Positions 36,814-45,660 of a stretch of DNA of 64,000 nucleotides are shown here, in pieces. The stretch is taken from positions 118,349 to 182,348 of the forward strand of contig CADEFU010000010.1 of the NCBI GenBank assembly GCA_902826695.1, given 5' to 3'. Under the pieces are notes generated by a model. It did not search any database. It saw only the letters and a program-made list of their open reading frames with translations, and was not told where the DNA came from. The translations under genes were made by a program, and so were the position numbers. Origin of the DNA: an uncultured Alphaproteobacteria bacterium (GTDB taxonomy: Bacteria; Pseudomonadota; Alphaproteobacteria; Micropepsales; Micropepsaceae). Positions within the stretch are counted from its first letter, which is position 1. Each line of letters opens with the position of its first letter.

Positions 36814-37524
36814 TTAGACGCGCAGCATTAAGCCCCCATCCACGGTGAGGCCATGACCCGTGACAAATGCGCCGTCGTCGGAGGCGAGGAACAAAGCAGC
36901 CTTGGCGAGGTCAATCGGCTGGCCCAGACGGCGGAGGGCGGACTTCTTGGCCCAAACGTCGGCGACCTCGGGGCGGGCGTCCCAGAGCGGGCTCGTCATG
37001 CCGGTCTTGATGGCGCCGGGGAGGAGGTAGTTTGCGGTGATTTTGAACTTGCCCAACTCAAGGGCCAGCGTCCGGGTGAAGCCGGCGACGCCCGCCTTCG
37101 ATGCACAATAGGCGGAGAGGCCGTAGTCGGTGCCTTCGGCCATGACCGAGGCCACGTTGATGATGCGCCCGGCACCGCAGTCGCGCAGATGCGGGATCGC
37201 GGCTTGGCAGATGAAGAAGGGGGCGGTCAGGTTGACGGCGAGGACTCGGTCCCAGGATTCGCGCTTGAACTCCTCCGCGAGCTGGTTCGAGCCGATGCCG
37301 GCATTGTTCATGACGATGTCGAGTCGGCCGAACTTTTGAACAGCTGCGTCCACGATCTTTTTCGGAGCACCGTCGGCTGCAATGTCGATTTCGAGACCCG
37401 TGCCTTTGCCGGGGAGATCGACAGTGAGGACTTGCGCGCCTTCCTTGGCGAATAGTTCGGCAGTCGCTTTGCCGATACCGGAACCGGCGCCAGTGACGAT
37501 GGCGGCTTTGCCTTGGAGACGCAT
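36814..37524 (-). CDS. Short-chain dehydrogenase/reductase (SDR)
   Basis: A 236-aa classical SDR: the NAD(P) motif [11 protein letters not shown] at residues 10-20, NNAGIG, the catalytic S-Y-K with YCASKAG, and the C-terminal [14 protein letters not shown]. Asp in LTVDLPG after beta-2 favours NAD. Substrate unknown. The ATG at 37524 is the natural N-terminus ([12 protein letters not shown]); only two bases separate it from the T-run of a terminator-like hairpin, so transcription must pass that hairpin or start at the ATG itself. Confidence 0.92.
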   Translation of the reverse strand: MRLQGKAAIVTGAGSGIGKATAELFAKEGAQVLTVDLPGKGTGLEIDIAADGAPKKIVDAAVQKFGRLDIVMNNAGIGSNQLAEEFKRESWDRVLAVNLTAPFFICQAAIPHLRDCGAGRIINVASVMAEGTDYGLSAYCASKAGVAGFTRTLALELGKFKITANYLLPGAIKTGMTSPLWDARPEVADVWAKKSALRRLGQPIDLAKAALFLASDDGAFVTGHGLTVDGGLMLRV

Positions 37525-37526
37525 GG

Positions 37527-37564
37527 AAAAAGATCCCTCGAGTATTGAGCTCGAGGGAGTTTTT
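37527..37564 (-). terminator. Terminator-like hairpin directly upstream of the SDR start (possible attenuator)
   Basis: A perfect 9-bp stem (TCCCTCGAG 37534-37542 with CTCGAGGGA 37550-37558) and 7-nt loop, flanked by A5 on one side and T5 on the other, so it can end transcription in either direction. On the reverse strand the order is stem, TC, TTTTT, CC, ATG of the SDR gene. No forward gene ends here. See the finding on the leader. Confidence 0.75.
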
Positions 37565-37588
37565 CACACAACGTGATGGGGAGCTAGG

Positions 37589-37707
37589 CGGTTGGCTCGG
37601 GGCAAGGATAAAGCCGCGAGGGGGGCTGGGGGCTGATGGTCCGAGGCCTTCGCCGTACCACCGAGCCAACCGGTACGATCAAAGGTGGACCCGCAAAGCG
37701 GCGGGTC
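37589..37707 (-). ncRNA. Possible structured leader RNA upstream of the SDR gene
   Basis: A 12-bp perfect inverted repeat (CGGTTGGCTCGG 37589-37600 and CCGAGCCAACCG 37661-37672) encloses 60 nt, and a separate hairpin (GACCCGC / GCGGGTC, 37688-37707) lies just upstream. With the terminator-like hairpin at 37534-37558 this makes three consecutive elements in the 250-bp gap between the lipase-like gene (ends 37775) and the SDR start. It does not match tRNA, tmRNA, SRP RNA or a riboswitch class I know. Could also be an independent small RNA. Confidence 0.4.
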
Positions 37708-37774
37708 AATGTTTGAATTGCGGCGGCACTGTGGTCCCGATTCACGTCACGGCGAGGCGGAGGTGAACCCTTGT

Positions 37775-38485
37775 TCAGGTTGCGAGGCGTTCAGCAATAA
37801 TGCGCATCGCGACTGGGTTTGAGCCCATGATGGTGTGCGGACTGTCGATCTCGATGTTTTCGGCTTGCGGGCCTTCTTCGACGAGGCAAGACCGCCACGG
37901 CACAATGCCGTCCTTGCGCGAATAAAACGCGGTGACGGGCATTGTTGGGTTGCGCAAGAGATCAGGCTGGCGCTTCACGAACTCGGGATCGAAGTTGCCG
38001 GCCAGCGCTTGGGCAACCGGCGATAGCGGGGTCGCGATCGGAAATCTTACCGGCGTTCCGAGTGTGATGACGCGCACAACTTTATCGGGCTCGTCCTTGG
38101 CCAGTTCGCGGGCGTAGAGACCGCCTAAGCTGCGGCCGATCAGCGTGACCTTCCGCCCCGTGCGCTCAGCCGCTTCGTCGAGCAGCGTTTCGCAACGCTC
38201 AAGCGCAGACGATGTCGGGCCCCAGTTCATGCCGGAGCCCCAACCGATCGCGTCGTAGCCGACCGCCTTCAACCACTTGATCAAACCCTTGGTCGCCCAG
38301 TCGCCGGTGAGAAAACCCGGGATGACGATCACGGCGTGGCCGTCGCCTTTGGGAACGTTCTCGACCGGCGGCGCGCAAGGCGGGCGGATCGTGCAGGCAA
38401 CAAAGCTCGTGATGTCCTTCGCGGCGCCGATGGCGGCGTCGTAGGGGCGGTTCTTCGGGTAGGTGGTCAGCGTATCAAAGGGCAT
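37775..38485 (-). CDS. Alpha/beta hydrolase, lipase/esterase-like (PGAP1-type)
   Basis: A 236-aa hydrolase: VIVIPGFLTGDWATKGL forms the oxyanion loop, LIGRSLGGLYARELA is the nucleophile elbow (GxSxG with Ser), an Asp in SRKDGIVPW and a His in IDSPHTIMGSNP complete the triad. No signal peptide is evident from the chosen ATG at 38485 (MPFDTLTTY); the frame is open 45 bases further. Substrate unknown. It is divergent to the O-methyltransferase gene. Confidence 0.85.
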   Translation of the reverse strand: MPFDTLTTYPKNRPYDAAIGAAKDITSFVACTIRPPCAPPVENVPKGDGHAVIVIPGFLTGDWATKGLIKWLKAVGYDAIGWGSGMNWGPTSSALERCETLLDEAAERTGRKVTLIGRSLGGLYARELAKDEPDKVVRVITLGTPVRFPIATPLSPVAQALAGNFDPEFVKRQPDLLRNPTMPVTAFYSRKDGIVPWRSCLVEEGPQAENIEIDSPHTIMGSNPVAMRIIAERLAT

Positions 38486-38577
38486 GGCTGTCAGATGGCG
38501 AAGATAGCGCGGGGTTGCAAGGCGGTCCAATCGCTGGGCATTTACGCTGTCACGTCAGCAATTCAGGGATATCAACG

Positions 38578-39240
38578 ATGCATAAAGCACTCTCGCTCAC
38601 CGAACAGTTACTCTCCTACGTTGTCGAGACGGGTGTGCGCGAGCATCCGGTGCTGAAGACGTGCCGCGAGGAGACTGTCGCAATGGGTGGCGTGTCGATC
38701 ATGCAGATCGCGCCGGAACAGGGCGCCTTCATGGGGATGGTCGCGCAGCTGATGAACGCGAAGCGTTACATCGAAGTCGGCACGTTTACGGGGTACAGCG
38801 CGCTCGCTGTAGGGCTCGCGCTGCCGGACGACGGGCGTGTCGATGCGCTGGACATCAGCGAGGAGTACATGGCGCGCGCACGCGGCTATTGGGCGGCAGC
38901 GGGACTTGGTGCGAAGATCACCGGGCATGTTGGACCTGCGATTCAGACGATGGAGCGCCTTCTGAAAGAGGGCGCCGGCGGGCGCTACGATTTCGCGTTC
39001 ATCGATGCGGATAAAGCCAGTTACGACGCCTACTACGAGAACATGCTGAAGCTCGTGCGCCCGGGCGGGCTGATCGCGATCGACAACGTGCTGTGGTTCG
39101 GGCGGGTGATCGATGCGGCGGATACCTCCGCCGATACCACGGCGCTGAAAGCGCTTAACGCCAAAATTAAGGGCGACAAGCGCGTGGACACGGTTTTGCT
39201 GCCGATCGCCGACGGGATTTTCATGTGCCGTAAACGCTGA
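38578..39240 (+). CDS. Class I SAM-dependent O-methyltransferase
   Basis: A 220-aa protein of the CCoAOMT/COMT-like family: YIEVGTFTGYSALAVGLALP is motif I, RVDALDIS the ribose-binding acidic loop, FAFIDADKASYDAYYENML carries the metal-binding Asp residues and LIAIDNVLWFGRV follows. Acceptor unknown (catechol-like substrates are usual in the family). ATG 38578 has CAGGGA nearby; an in-frame extension upstream is not supported. Confidence 0.92.
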   Translation: MHKALSLTEQLLSYVVETGVREHPVLKTCREETVAMGGVSIMQIAPEQGAFMGMVAQLMNAKRYIEVGTFTGYSALAVGLALPDDGRVDALDISEEYMARARGYWAAAGLGAKITGHVGPAIQTMERLLKEGAGGRYDFAFIDADKASYDAYYENMLKLVRPGGLIAIDNVLWFGRVIDAADTSADTTALKALNAKIKGDKRVDTVLLPIADGIFMCRKR

Positions 39241-39285
39241 AACGGCTTGCCAAAGCGGGCCTTCGGGTGAAGACTTTCTCCCTGG

Positions 39286-39681
39286 ATGGTTGACGAACCG
39301 ATAGAGTTGTTCCGTGGCGAGCGCCCATCGTCACGGAATGTCGAGACGGGCGAAAGCGCCGCGGGAACGCGGGAACGCCACGAACAGGTGATGTTCGATC
39401 GGCGCGAACTCAGCACAATCTTGAGCGTCTATGGCCGCAACGTTGCGGCCGGCGACTGGCGCGACTACGCGATCGGCGCGGGCAAGGATTTTGCGATCTT
39501 CGCGGTTTTCCGGCGTACGTCAGAGATGCCGCTTTATCGCATCGAGAAGCGACCGAAGTTGCGGCATCGCCAAGGGCTCTATGCCGTGGTGGGCGCGGCG
39601 GGCCAGGTCTTGAAACGCGGACACGACCTTGCGCAGGTGCTGCGCGTGCTTGAGCCCAAGCGGGTTCAGCTGGTCGAGTAG
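39286..39681 (+). CDS. DUF2794 protein
   Basis: A protein of up to 131 aa whose core FDRRELSTILSVYGRNVAAGDWRDYAIG..., with AVFRRTSEMPLYRIEKRP, is the DUF2794 family, small cytosolic proteins almost confined to alphaproteobacteria and without known function. The start is uncertain: ATG 39286 gives the full length with a low-complexity N-terminus, ATG 39391 gives only the conserved core. It follows the O-methyltransferase gene. Confidence 0.85.
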   Translation: MVDEPIELFRGERPSSRNVETGESAAGTRERHEQVMFDRRELSTILSVYGRNVAAGDWRDYAIGAGKDFAIFAVFRRTSEMPLYRIEKRPKLRHRQGLYAVVGAAGQVLKRGHDLAQVLRVLEPKRVQLVE

Positions 39682-39687
39682 CCAAAC

Positions 39688-39716
39688 AAAAACCCCGGCG
39701 CTTGCGGCACCGGGGT
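39688..39716 (-). terminator. Rho-independent terminator of the Bax-inhibitor-1 gene
   Basis: Read on the reverse strand: ACCCCGG, an 11-nt loop, CCGGGGT and TTTTG. It lies 26 bp beyond the stop at 39743. On the forward strand, after the DUF2794 gene, the same hairpin lacks a T-run. Confidence 0.85.
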
Positions 39717-39742
39717 CAAGAATTATCAGCCGTGCTGCTCGA

Positions 39743-40456
39743 CTACTCGCGGTCGCCGATCAGGTACAGCAGGTTTTGAAACATCGCCACGAAGGAGATG
39801 TACAGCCAAAGCGCACCGAGCACAGAGTAGCGCGAGGCCGCCGTTTCATCCGCATGCTGATAGTACATCTGCTTGATTAGCTGGGTGTCGTACGCGGTAA
39901 AGCCGGCAAACACCAACACAGCGATCACGCTGATCGCGAACTGCATCGCAGACGACCCCAGAAAGATGTTCGCGATCGCTGCGAAGAAGATGCCGACCAT
40001 ACCAATGAACAAGAACGAGCCCCAACCCGACAGATTGCGAGTCGTGGTGTAGCCGTAGAGGCTCAGCGCACCGAATGCCAAGGCGGTGATGAAGAAAACC
40101 CTCGCAATGCTCTCATTGGTGAAGATGTAGAAGATAACCGACATCGACACGCCCATGAGGGCCGCATAGAGCCAGAACAGTCCTTGCGCCGCCGCCGGGC
40201 TCAAATGATTGATGCGGATCTGTGTGTAAAGACCAAGCGCTACGGGCGCGAAGATCGCCACCCACTTTAGCTGCGTGCCAAAGATTCCTTGCACGATCTC
40301 CGGCTGTGTCGAGAGCAGAAGCGCGACCGCGCCGGTCAGCGCAATGCCAAGGCCCATGAATTGATAGACGCCGATCATGTAGGCGCGCAGACCTTGGTCG
40401 ATGGCCTGTGCTTCGGCCGATGGTACGCGGTAGGTCGAGTTTTCGTAGTCAGCCAT
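39743..40456 (-). CDS. Bax inhibitor-1 / YccA family membrane protein
   Basis: A 237-aa protein with a polar N-terminus and seven TM helices; the C-terminal FTAYDTQLIKQMYY is the BI-1 signature with the Asp pair thought to form a pH-sensitive calcium leak in the structurally studied homologue BsYetJ. In bacteria such proteins can associate with FtsH. ATG at 40456 (MADYENSTYRVP). Monocistronic with its own terminator. Confidence 0.93.
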   Translation of the reverse strand: MADYENSTYRVPSAEAQAIDQGLRAYMIGVYQFMGLGIALTGAVALLLSTQPEIVQGIFGTQLKWVAIFAPVALGLYTQIRINHLSPAAAQGLFWLYAALMGVSMSVIFYIFTNESIARVFFITALAFGALSLYGYTTTRNLSGWGSFLFIGMVGIFFAAIANIFLGSSAMQFAISVIAVLVFAGFTAYDTQLIKQMYYQHADETAASRYSVLGALWLYISFVAMFQNLLYLIGDRE

Positions 40457-40591
40457 TGGGCTTGATCCTCTCAAACGCGCGGCACAACAGGGGCCGCACA
40501 AGCGTTCGACAATATCGGTGCAATCTCAGCAGGTTTCAAGCCGCAATGCTGCTCGCCGAATCGCTCAATCCGGCGCTTAAGAAGTCCCTAA

Positions 40592-43138
40592 TCAGGTCGT
40601 CCGCAAAGTACGCGCCGCGGGCGTAGAAAGAGCGGTCCAGGTTGCGGCGATGCCTAACGCCATCGCCGTGATGGCACCGCCGACGACAACAGCAACCAAG
40701 GTTGGCATTGAGGGTTCAAACGGCGATTCCATGAGGAACGTCGCCACCGCCCACGCAGCGATCGTGCCGACAAGCGCGGCGACGAATCCCGCGCCCGCGC
40801 CCAGGGCGGCGAACTCGATCAGGTAGGTTGTCATGACCTGCCCCTTGGTCGCGCCCATGACTTTCAACACGACGGCGTCGAAGAGACGGTGGCGGTGACC
40901 GGCGGCGAGGGCGCCCGCAAGCACAAGGAGGCCCGTCAGCAGCGTTACGAAGCTTGCAGCGCGCACGCCGCCCGAGATTTGTTGCACGAGGTCATTTGCG
41001 GTTTCGAGCGCTTCGCGCACGCGCACGATCGAGACGTTCGGATACTTGGCCGACACCGCGCGTTCAAGGTCGTCTTCGTTTTCCGGCGCGACGCGCACGG
41101 TTGCGAGGTGGCCGTGAGGTGCGTTCTCGAGGACGCCGGGCGAGACAATCATGATGAAGTTCATGCGGGCGCTCGAGAAATCTACGTTCCGCAGGTTCGC
41201 AATCTTCAACTTGATGTCGCGGCCGAGAATGTTGACGGTCAGCGTGTCGCCGACCTTGAGACCTAGGCCCTTGGCGAGATCGGTCGCGAACGAGACGAGC
41301 GGCGGGCCGTCGCGTCCGACCTTATACGTCTCGGGCCACCATTGACCCTCGACGACTTGCATACGCGCGCCTTCGGGATTGCCGTAGGTGATGCCGCGGT
41401 CGCCGCTTAACACCCAGCGCGAATCGCGCTCGACAACGGCTTTTTCGGCTGGCGTGTCATTCAATTTCACGATGCGGCCGCGGACCATCGGAACAGTGTC
41501 AAATTCGGTGACGCCTTTGGTGCCCTTCAACAGTTTGGCGAACGGCTTGGCTTGATCGGGCTGGATGTCCACGAAGAAATAGCTGGGCGCGTTCGCCGGT
41601 ATCTCTTCTTGCATCCGGCGGCGGATGTTCGCGTCGCTGAGCGCAATAGCGGCCAACAGCGTGAGGCCTAGACCCAGCGACAAGATCACGGCCGGGGTCG
41701 GCGCGCCGGGGCGGTAGATGTTGGAGAGCGCCAACCGCGCCATCATGAAGCGTGGGCGCGGCACATGCCTTGCGAGCCACATCATGCCCCAGGCGGTGAG
41801 GCGAAGCAGCGCAAACGCAGCCGCGGCACCGATAGCGAAGCTCGCCGCAAAGCGCACGTTTGGCGTGAGCAGGAAGGTCAACGCAGCAAGCAACGTGAAC
41901 GCAGCGACGGTTGCTAACATGTAGGTCGGCTTCGGCCACGCCCGTGCCGGCGCAACAAGATCGCGGAACATGACAGCCGGCGGCGTTTCCATGGCACGAG
42001 CGAGCGGCCAGATCGCGAACGCGAATGCGGTGACCAAGCCGAACGCCGCGGCCGATACAACCGGCGCGAGGTAGAGACCGAATTGCGCCTCGAACGGAAG
42101 TATCCGAGCGAGCGCGACTTGGGCGACGATCGGCAACAGCGCGCCTACGAAGACGCCTACCGCCACGCCGATGACGGCGAGCGCCATCACTTCAGCCAGG
42201 AACATGCAGAAGATGAAGCGGCCGCTGGCGCCGATGCACTTCAACGTCGCGATGTCGTCGCGACGGCGGTCCAGGTAGGCTTTCACGGCGCTGCCGATGC
42301 CGACACCGCCAACAACGAGTGCGGTCAGACCAACGAGGATCAAGAACGCACCCGCCTGCTCGATGAAGCGGCGCACGCCTGGTGCCGCGTTCCAGCGGTC
42401 GCGCAGCTGCCAGCCCGCATTCGGGAAGGCCTCTTTAGAGCGCTCGACCCACCGGGCAATGCCTTCGCGCGACGTCGTGCCAGGCGGAAGGGCGATGCGG
42501 TAATTGTAGTTGATAAGGCTGCCTGGTTGGACCAGGCCGGTTGCCCGCAATGCAAACTCCGAAATGAGGACGCGCGGACCCAGCGTGAATCCGCCGGCGA
42601 CGCGGTCGGGCTCGGTGCGGACGATGGCGCGGAGCGCGAACAATGCGCCGCCGATCTTGACGATGCCGCCTTCGGGTAGGCCGAGCTTTGCGAGCAAGCG
42701 TTCGTCGGCGGCGGCGCCCCAGACGCCTTCGCGATTGGCGAAGAGTTCGGCGAGCGGTTGGCGCGGCGAGACGTCGGCCACACCGTAAAGCGGATACGCG
42801 AAGTCTACGGCCTTGAGTTCTACGAGCGAGCGAGCGTCGCGGCCCTGAGCGATCGCCATCGCGCGTAGTTCGGCGACCATCGATACTTTGCCGTTGGCGG
42901 TAAGGTAGTCGCGTTCTTTCTTGCCGAGTTCGCGTTGCGTCAGGCGGACTTCGACGTCACCGCCGAGCAGCTGCTGGCCTTGCTTCGACAGGCCCTCCAG
43001 CAGCGCTTCGCTGAGCGACCCCACGCCGGCAATTGAGGCGACGCCCAAGATCAAGCACGCGAGGAAGATCCTGAATCCCGAGAGGCCGCGCCTCAACTCG
43101 CGGCGCGCGAGGGTGAGAGCGAGGAGGATTTGCTTCAT
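40592..43138 (-). CDS. ybbP: FtsX-like ABC permease YbbP
   Basis: An 848-aa membrane protein with an N-terminal TM (FRIFLACLILGVASIAGVGSL), a large periplasmic domain, a block of FtsX helices (around residues 265-420 with GSAVKAYLDRRRDDIATLKCIGASG as coupling motif), further TMs, a second periplasmic domain, and a final FtsX block (DAVVLKVMGATKGQVMTTYLIEF). This matches E. coli YbbP. The start overlaps the ybbA stop (ATGA). Such MacB-like systems usually extract lipids or peptides from the membrane; the substrate is unknown. Confidence 0.93.
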   Translation of the reverse strand: MKQILLALTLARRELRRGLSGFRIFLACLILGVASIAGVGSLSEALLEGLSKQGQQLLGGDVEVRLTQRELGKKERDYLTANGKVSMVAELRAMAIAQGRDARSLVELKAVDFAYPLYGVADVSPRQPLAELFANREGVWGAAADERLLAKLGLPEGGIVKIGGALFALRAIVRTEPDRVAGGFTLGPRVLISEFALRATGLVQPGSLINYNYRIALPPGTTSREGIARWVERSKEAFPNAGWQLRDRWNAAPGVRRFIEQAGAFLILVGLTALVVGGVGIGSAVKAYLDRRRDDIATLKCIGASGRFIFCMFLAEVMALAVIGVAVGVFVGALLPIVAQVALARILPFEAQFGLYLAPVVSAAAFGLVTAFAFAIWPLARAMETPPAVMFRDLVAPARAWPKPTYMLATVAAFTLLAALTFLLTPNVRFAASFAIGAAAAFALLRLTAWGMMWLARHVPRPRFMMARLALSNIYRPGAPTPAVILSLGLGLTLLAAIALSDANIRRRMQEEIPANAPSYFFVDIQPDQAKPFAKLLKGTKGVTEFDTVPMVRGRIVKLNDTPAEKAVVERDSRWVLSGDRGITYGNPEGARMQVVEGQWWPETYKVGRDGPPLVSFATDLAKGLGLKVGDTLTVNILGRDIKLKIANLRNVDFSSARMNFIMIVSPGVLENAPHGHLATVRVAPENEDDLERAVSAKYPNVSIVRVREALETANDLVQQISGGVRAASFVTLLTGLLVLAGALAAGHRHRLFDAVVLKVMGATKGQVMTTYLIEFAALGAGAGFVAALVGTIAAWAVATFLMESPFEPSMPTLVAVVVGGAITAMALGIAATWTALSTPAARTLRTT

Positions 43139-43881
43139 TCGGCGACAGCGGCGACCGCCACATCGGCGGCGGCAGAGGCATGGTCGCCGTCCTCGATCGA
43201 TTCGATGTAGCCGTCGCGCAGACGAACGATGCGGTCGCAGCGGCGGGCGAGCGTTTCGTCGTGGGTGACGAGGATCAGCGTCGAGCCGCGCTCGTGCTGA
43301 AGCTTGAACATCATCTCCATGATCTCGGCGCCCGTGCGGCCGTCGAGATTTCCGGTTGGTTCGTCCGCGAATATGAGACTCGGGCGGGGCGCCATGGCGC
43401 GTGCCAGGGCAACACGCTGTTGTTCGCCGCCGGAGAGCTGGCTTGGATAGTGGTCCAGGCGGTGGCCGAGGCCAACGGCGACGAGTTCTTCCTTCGCCTT
43501 GTCGAACGCGTTCGGGACGAGAGCGAGTTCGAGAGGCACGGCTACGTTCTCGAGCGCGGTCATGGTCGGGATCAGGTGAAACGACTGGAAGACGATGCCA
43601 ACGTTGCCGCGGCGGAAACGGGCAGCCTCATCCTCGCTCAAGCCGGAGAGCACCTTGGATTTGACGGTGACTTTGCCGGAGGTAGGGCGCTCCAGACCGC
43701 TCATGACCATGAGCATCGTCGATTTGCCCGAGCCGGACGGTCCGACCAGCCCAACAGCTTCGCCTTGGCGGATCACCAATTCGATGCCATTGAGGATATT
43801 GACGGGACCCGCCTGACTCATGAGTGTGAGCTTGACGGCCTCAAGCCGGAGGATCGGGTCAGTGTTCAGCGAGCGCTGCAT
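43135..43881 (-). CDS. ybbA: ABC ATPase YbbA (LolD-type)
   Basis: A 248-aa ABC ATPase: Walker [18 protein letters not shown], signature [15 protein letters not shown], Walker [14 protein letters not shown]-loop LVTHDE. The core needs [11 protein letters not shown], so the start is the ATG at 43881 and not a later Met; upstream extension to 44025 is not supported. That ATG lies in GCATGC, which also contains the opposing tesA ATG. Partner of YbbP. Confidence 0.93.
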   Translation of the reverse strand: MQRSLNTDPILRLEAVKLTLMSQAGPVNILNGIELVIRQGEAVGLVGPSGSGKSTMLMVMSGLERPTSGKVTVKSKVLSGLSEDEAARFRRGNVGIVFQSFHLIPTMTALENVAVPLELALVPNAFDKAKEELVAVGLGHRLDHYPSQLSGGEQQRVALARAMAPRPSLIFADEPTGNLDGRTGAEIMEMMFKLQHERGSTLILVTHDETLARRCDRIVRLRDGYIESIEDGDHASAAADVAVAAVAE

Positions 43882-44599
43882 GCGCAACGGGCTACCAACT
43901 AGGGGCTGGAGGGGAACCACCCGATATGGGACGCGTGGGGCCCTCGTCAACGCGATTTGGCTGATTCTTGCCGCGTTCGCCGCCGGAATCAACGGAATTG
44001 CTACCGCGGCGGCCAAACCGGTCAAAATTGTCGCTATCGGGACGAGCCTGACACAAGGCTACAACCTGCCACCCGGGACAGACTTCACGGCGGTGTTGCA
44101 GGCGCAACTCAAGGCCAAGGGGTACGACGTGGTCATCGTGAACGCGGGCGTGTCGGGTGACACGTCCGCTGGTGGTGTCGCGCGATTCGATTGGGCGATG
44201 AGCGATGACGCTGCCGGTGCGATCGTCGAGCTCGGGTCGAACGATGCCTTGCGGGGCCTAAGCGTTGAAGAGACGCGCAAGAACTTGGATCTGATGTTGG
44301 TGAAGTTGAAGGCGCGGCGTGTGGCGGTGCTGTTCACCGGCATGAAAGCGCCGCGAAACCTTGGACCGGAATACGTGCAGGCGTTCGATGCCGTCTATCC
44401 GGAGCTTGCAAAGAAGCATGGCGTGTTGTTCTACCCGTTCTTTCTTGAAGGGGTGGCCGCCAATTTGAAGCTCAATCAGGCGGACGGGATTCATCCCAAC
44501 GAGGCGGGAACCAAGGTCATCGTCAAGGGCATCCTGCCTTATGCCGAGAAGCTGCTCACCGGTATCAAATCCAAGGCCGCACCGGCCGTCACAAACTGA
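43880..44599 (+). CDS. tesA: Arylesterase/lysophospholipase TesA (GDSL/SGNH hydrolase)
   Basis: A 239-aa periplasmic SGNH hydrolase. Block I is KIVAIGTSLTQGYNLP (Ser in GTSL), block III is LGSNDALRG (Asn) and block V GIHPNEAGTKV (Asp/His). A hydrophobic signal (NAIWLILAAFAAGINGIATAAAK) follows about 23 polar residues. No ATG, GTG or TTG lies in frame between 43880 and the signal, so the ATG at 43880 is the only reasonable start, overlapping the ybbA start. The tesA-ybbA-ybbP neighbourhood is the same as in E. coli. Confidence 0.92.
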   Translation: MRNGLPTRGWRGTTRYGTRGALVNAIWLILAAFAAGINGIATAAAKPVKIVAIGTSLTQGYNLPPGTDFTAVLQAQLKAKGYDVVIVNAGVSGDTSAGGVARFDWAMSDDAAGAIVELGSNDALRGLSVEETRKNLDLMLVKLKARRVAVLFTGMKAPRNLGPEYVQAFDAVYPELAKKHGVLFYPFFLEGVAANLKLNQADGIHPNEAGTKVIVKGILPYAEKLLTGIKSKAAPAVTN

Positions 44600-44613
44600 A
44601 ACGGACATCATCG

Positions 44614-45660
44614 ATGGAATATCGCGAACTTGGGCGCACGGGTGCCAAGGTATCGGCTCTGTGCCTCGGCACGATGACGTGGGGGCAGCAGAATACCGAA
44701 GCCGAGGGCCATGCGCAGATGGACTATGCGCTGGCACAGGGCATCAACTTCTTCGACACGTCGGAGATGTATGCGGTGCCGCCGAAGCCTGAGACGCAAG
44801 GCTCGACTGAGCGGATCATCGGCAGCTGGTTCAAAGCGCGGGGGACACGGGAGAAGGTGATCCTGGCCACCAAGGTTGCCGGACGTTCGCCAATGACATG
44901 GCTGCGCAAGGATGGCGCGACAACGGAGCAGACGCCCAAGCAGATTGCCGAAGCGATCGAGTCGAGCCTGAAGCGGCTGCAGACGGATCGAATCGACCTC
45001 TATCAGCTGCATTGGCCGGACCGGCCTATGCCGATGTTCGGGGCTGCGGGGCTGGCGTACAAGCACATCGAAGGAACGACGGTGCCGATCGCCGATATTC
45101 TGGGCGCGCTGCAGGACCACGTGAAGGCGGGCAAGATTCGCTGGATCGGGCTCTCGAACGAGACGGCGTGGGGGACGATGTCGTTCTTGCATTATTCGGC
45201 GGCGAAGGGGCTGCCACGGGTACAGTCGATTCAGAACGCGTACAGCCTCATCAACCGGTCGTTCGAGATGGGCCTCGCCGAGGTTGCGCATCGTGAGCAG
45301 GTGGGGCTGCTTGCTTATTCGCCGTTGGCGCAAGGCTATTTGACGGGCAAGTATCAGGGTGGGGCGTCGCCGGCCGGATCGCGCAAGGCTTTGTTCAACC
45401 GGCTGCAGCGGTATGAGAAGCCGGAGACCGGACCTGCGATCGACCGGTACTTGGCGATTGCGCAGCAACTCGGGCTCGATCCCGCGCAGATGGCGCTCAA
45501 GTTCGTGACGACGCGGCCGTTCGTGACGTCCAACATCATCGGCGCGACGACGATGGCGCAGCTTAAGACCAATATCGGTAGCGAACAGGTGGCGTGGAGC
45601 GACGAGCTTGAGCGGTTCATCGATGCGGCGCATCACGCGCAGCCCAATCCGGCGCCCTGA
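44614..45660 (+). CDS. Aldo/keto reductase (Tas-like)
   Basis: A 348-aa NADPH-dependent reductase with a TIM barrel: EYRELGRTGAKVSALCLGTMTWG, FFDTSEMYAVPP (catalytic Asp/Tyr), ILATKVAG (Lys), LYQLHWPDRP (His) and C-terminal NIIGATTMAQLKTNI. Closest in pattern to the Tas protein branch. Starts 15 bp after tesA and ends immediately before thpR, so it may be cotranscribed. Substrate unknown. Confidence 0.93.
   Translation: MEYRELGRTGAKVSALCLGTMTWGQQNTEAEGHAQMDYALAQGINFFDTSEMYAVPPKPETQGSTERIIGSWFKARGTREKVILATKVAGRSPMTWLRKDGATTEQTPKQIAEAIESSLKRLQTDRIDLYQLHWPDRPMPMFGAAGLAYKHIEGTTVPIADILGALQDHVKAGKIRWIGLSNETAWGTMSFLHYSAAKGLPRVQSIQNAYSLINRSFEMGLAEVAHREQVGLLAYSPLAQGYLTGKYQGGASPAGSRKALFNRLQRYEKPETGPAIDRYLAIAQQLGLDPAQMALKFVTTRPFVTSNIIGATTMAQLKTNIGSEQVAWSDELERFIDAAHHAQPNPAP

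Noticed and set aside
37589..37672. tRNA, tmRNA or SRP RNA in the SDR leader
   Set aside because: The 12-bp stem encloses no cloverleaf arms, tag frame or SRP tetraloop region; kept only as an unclassified structured element.
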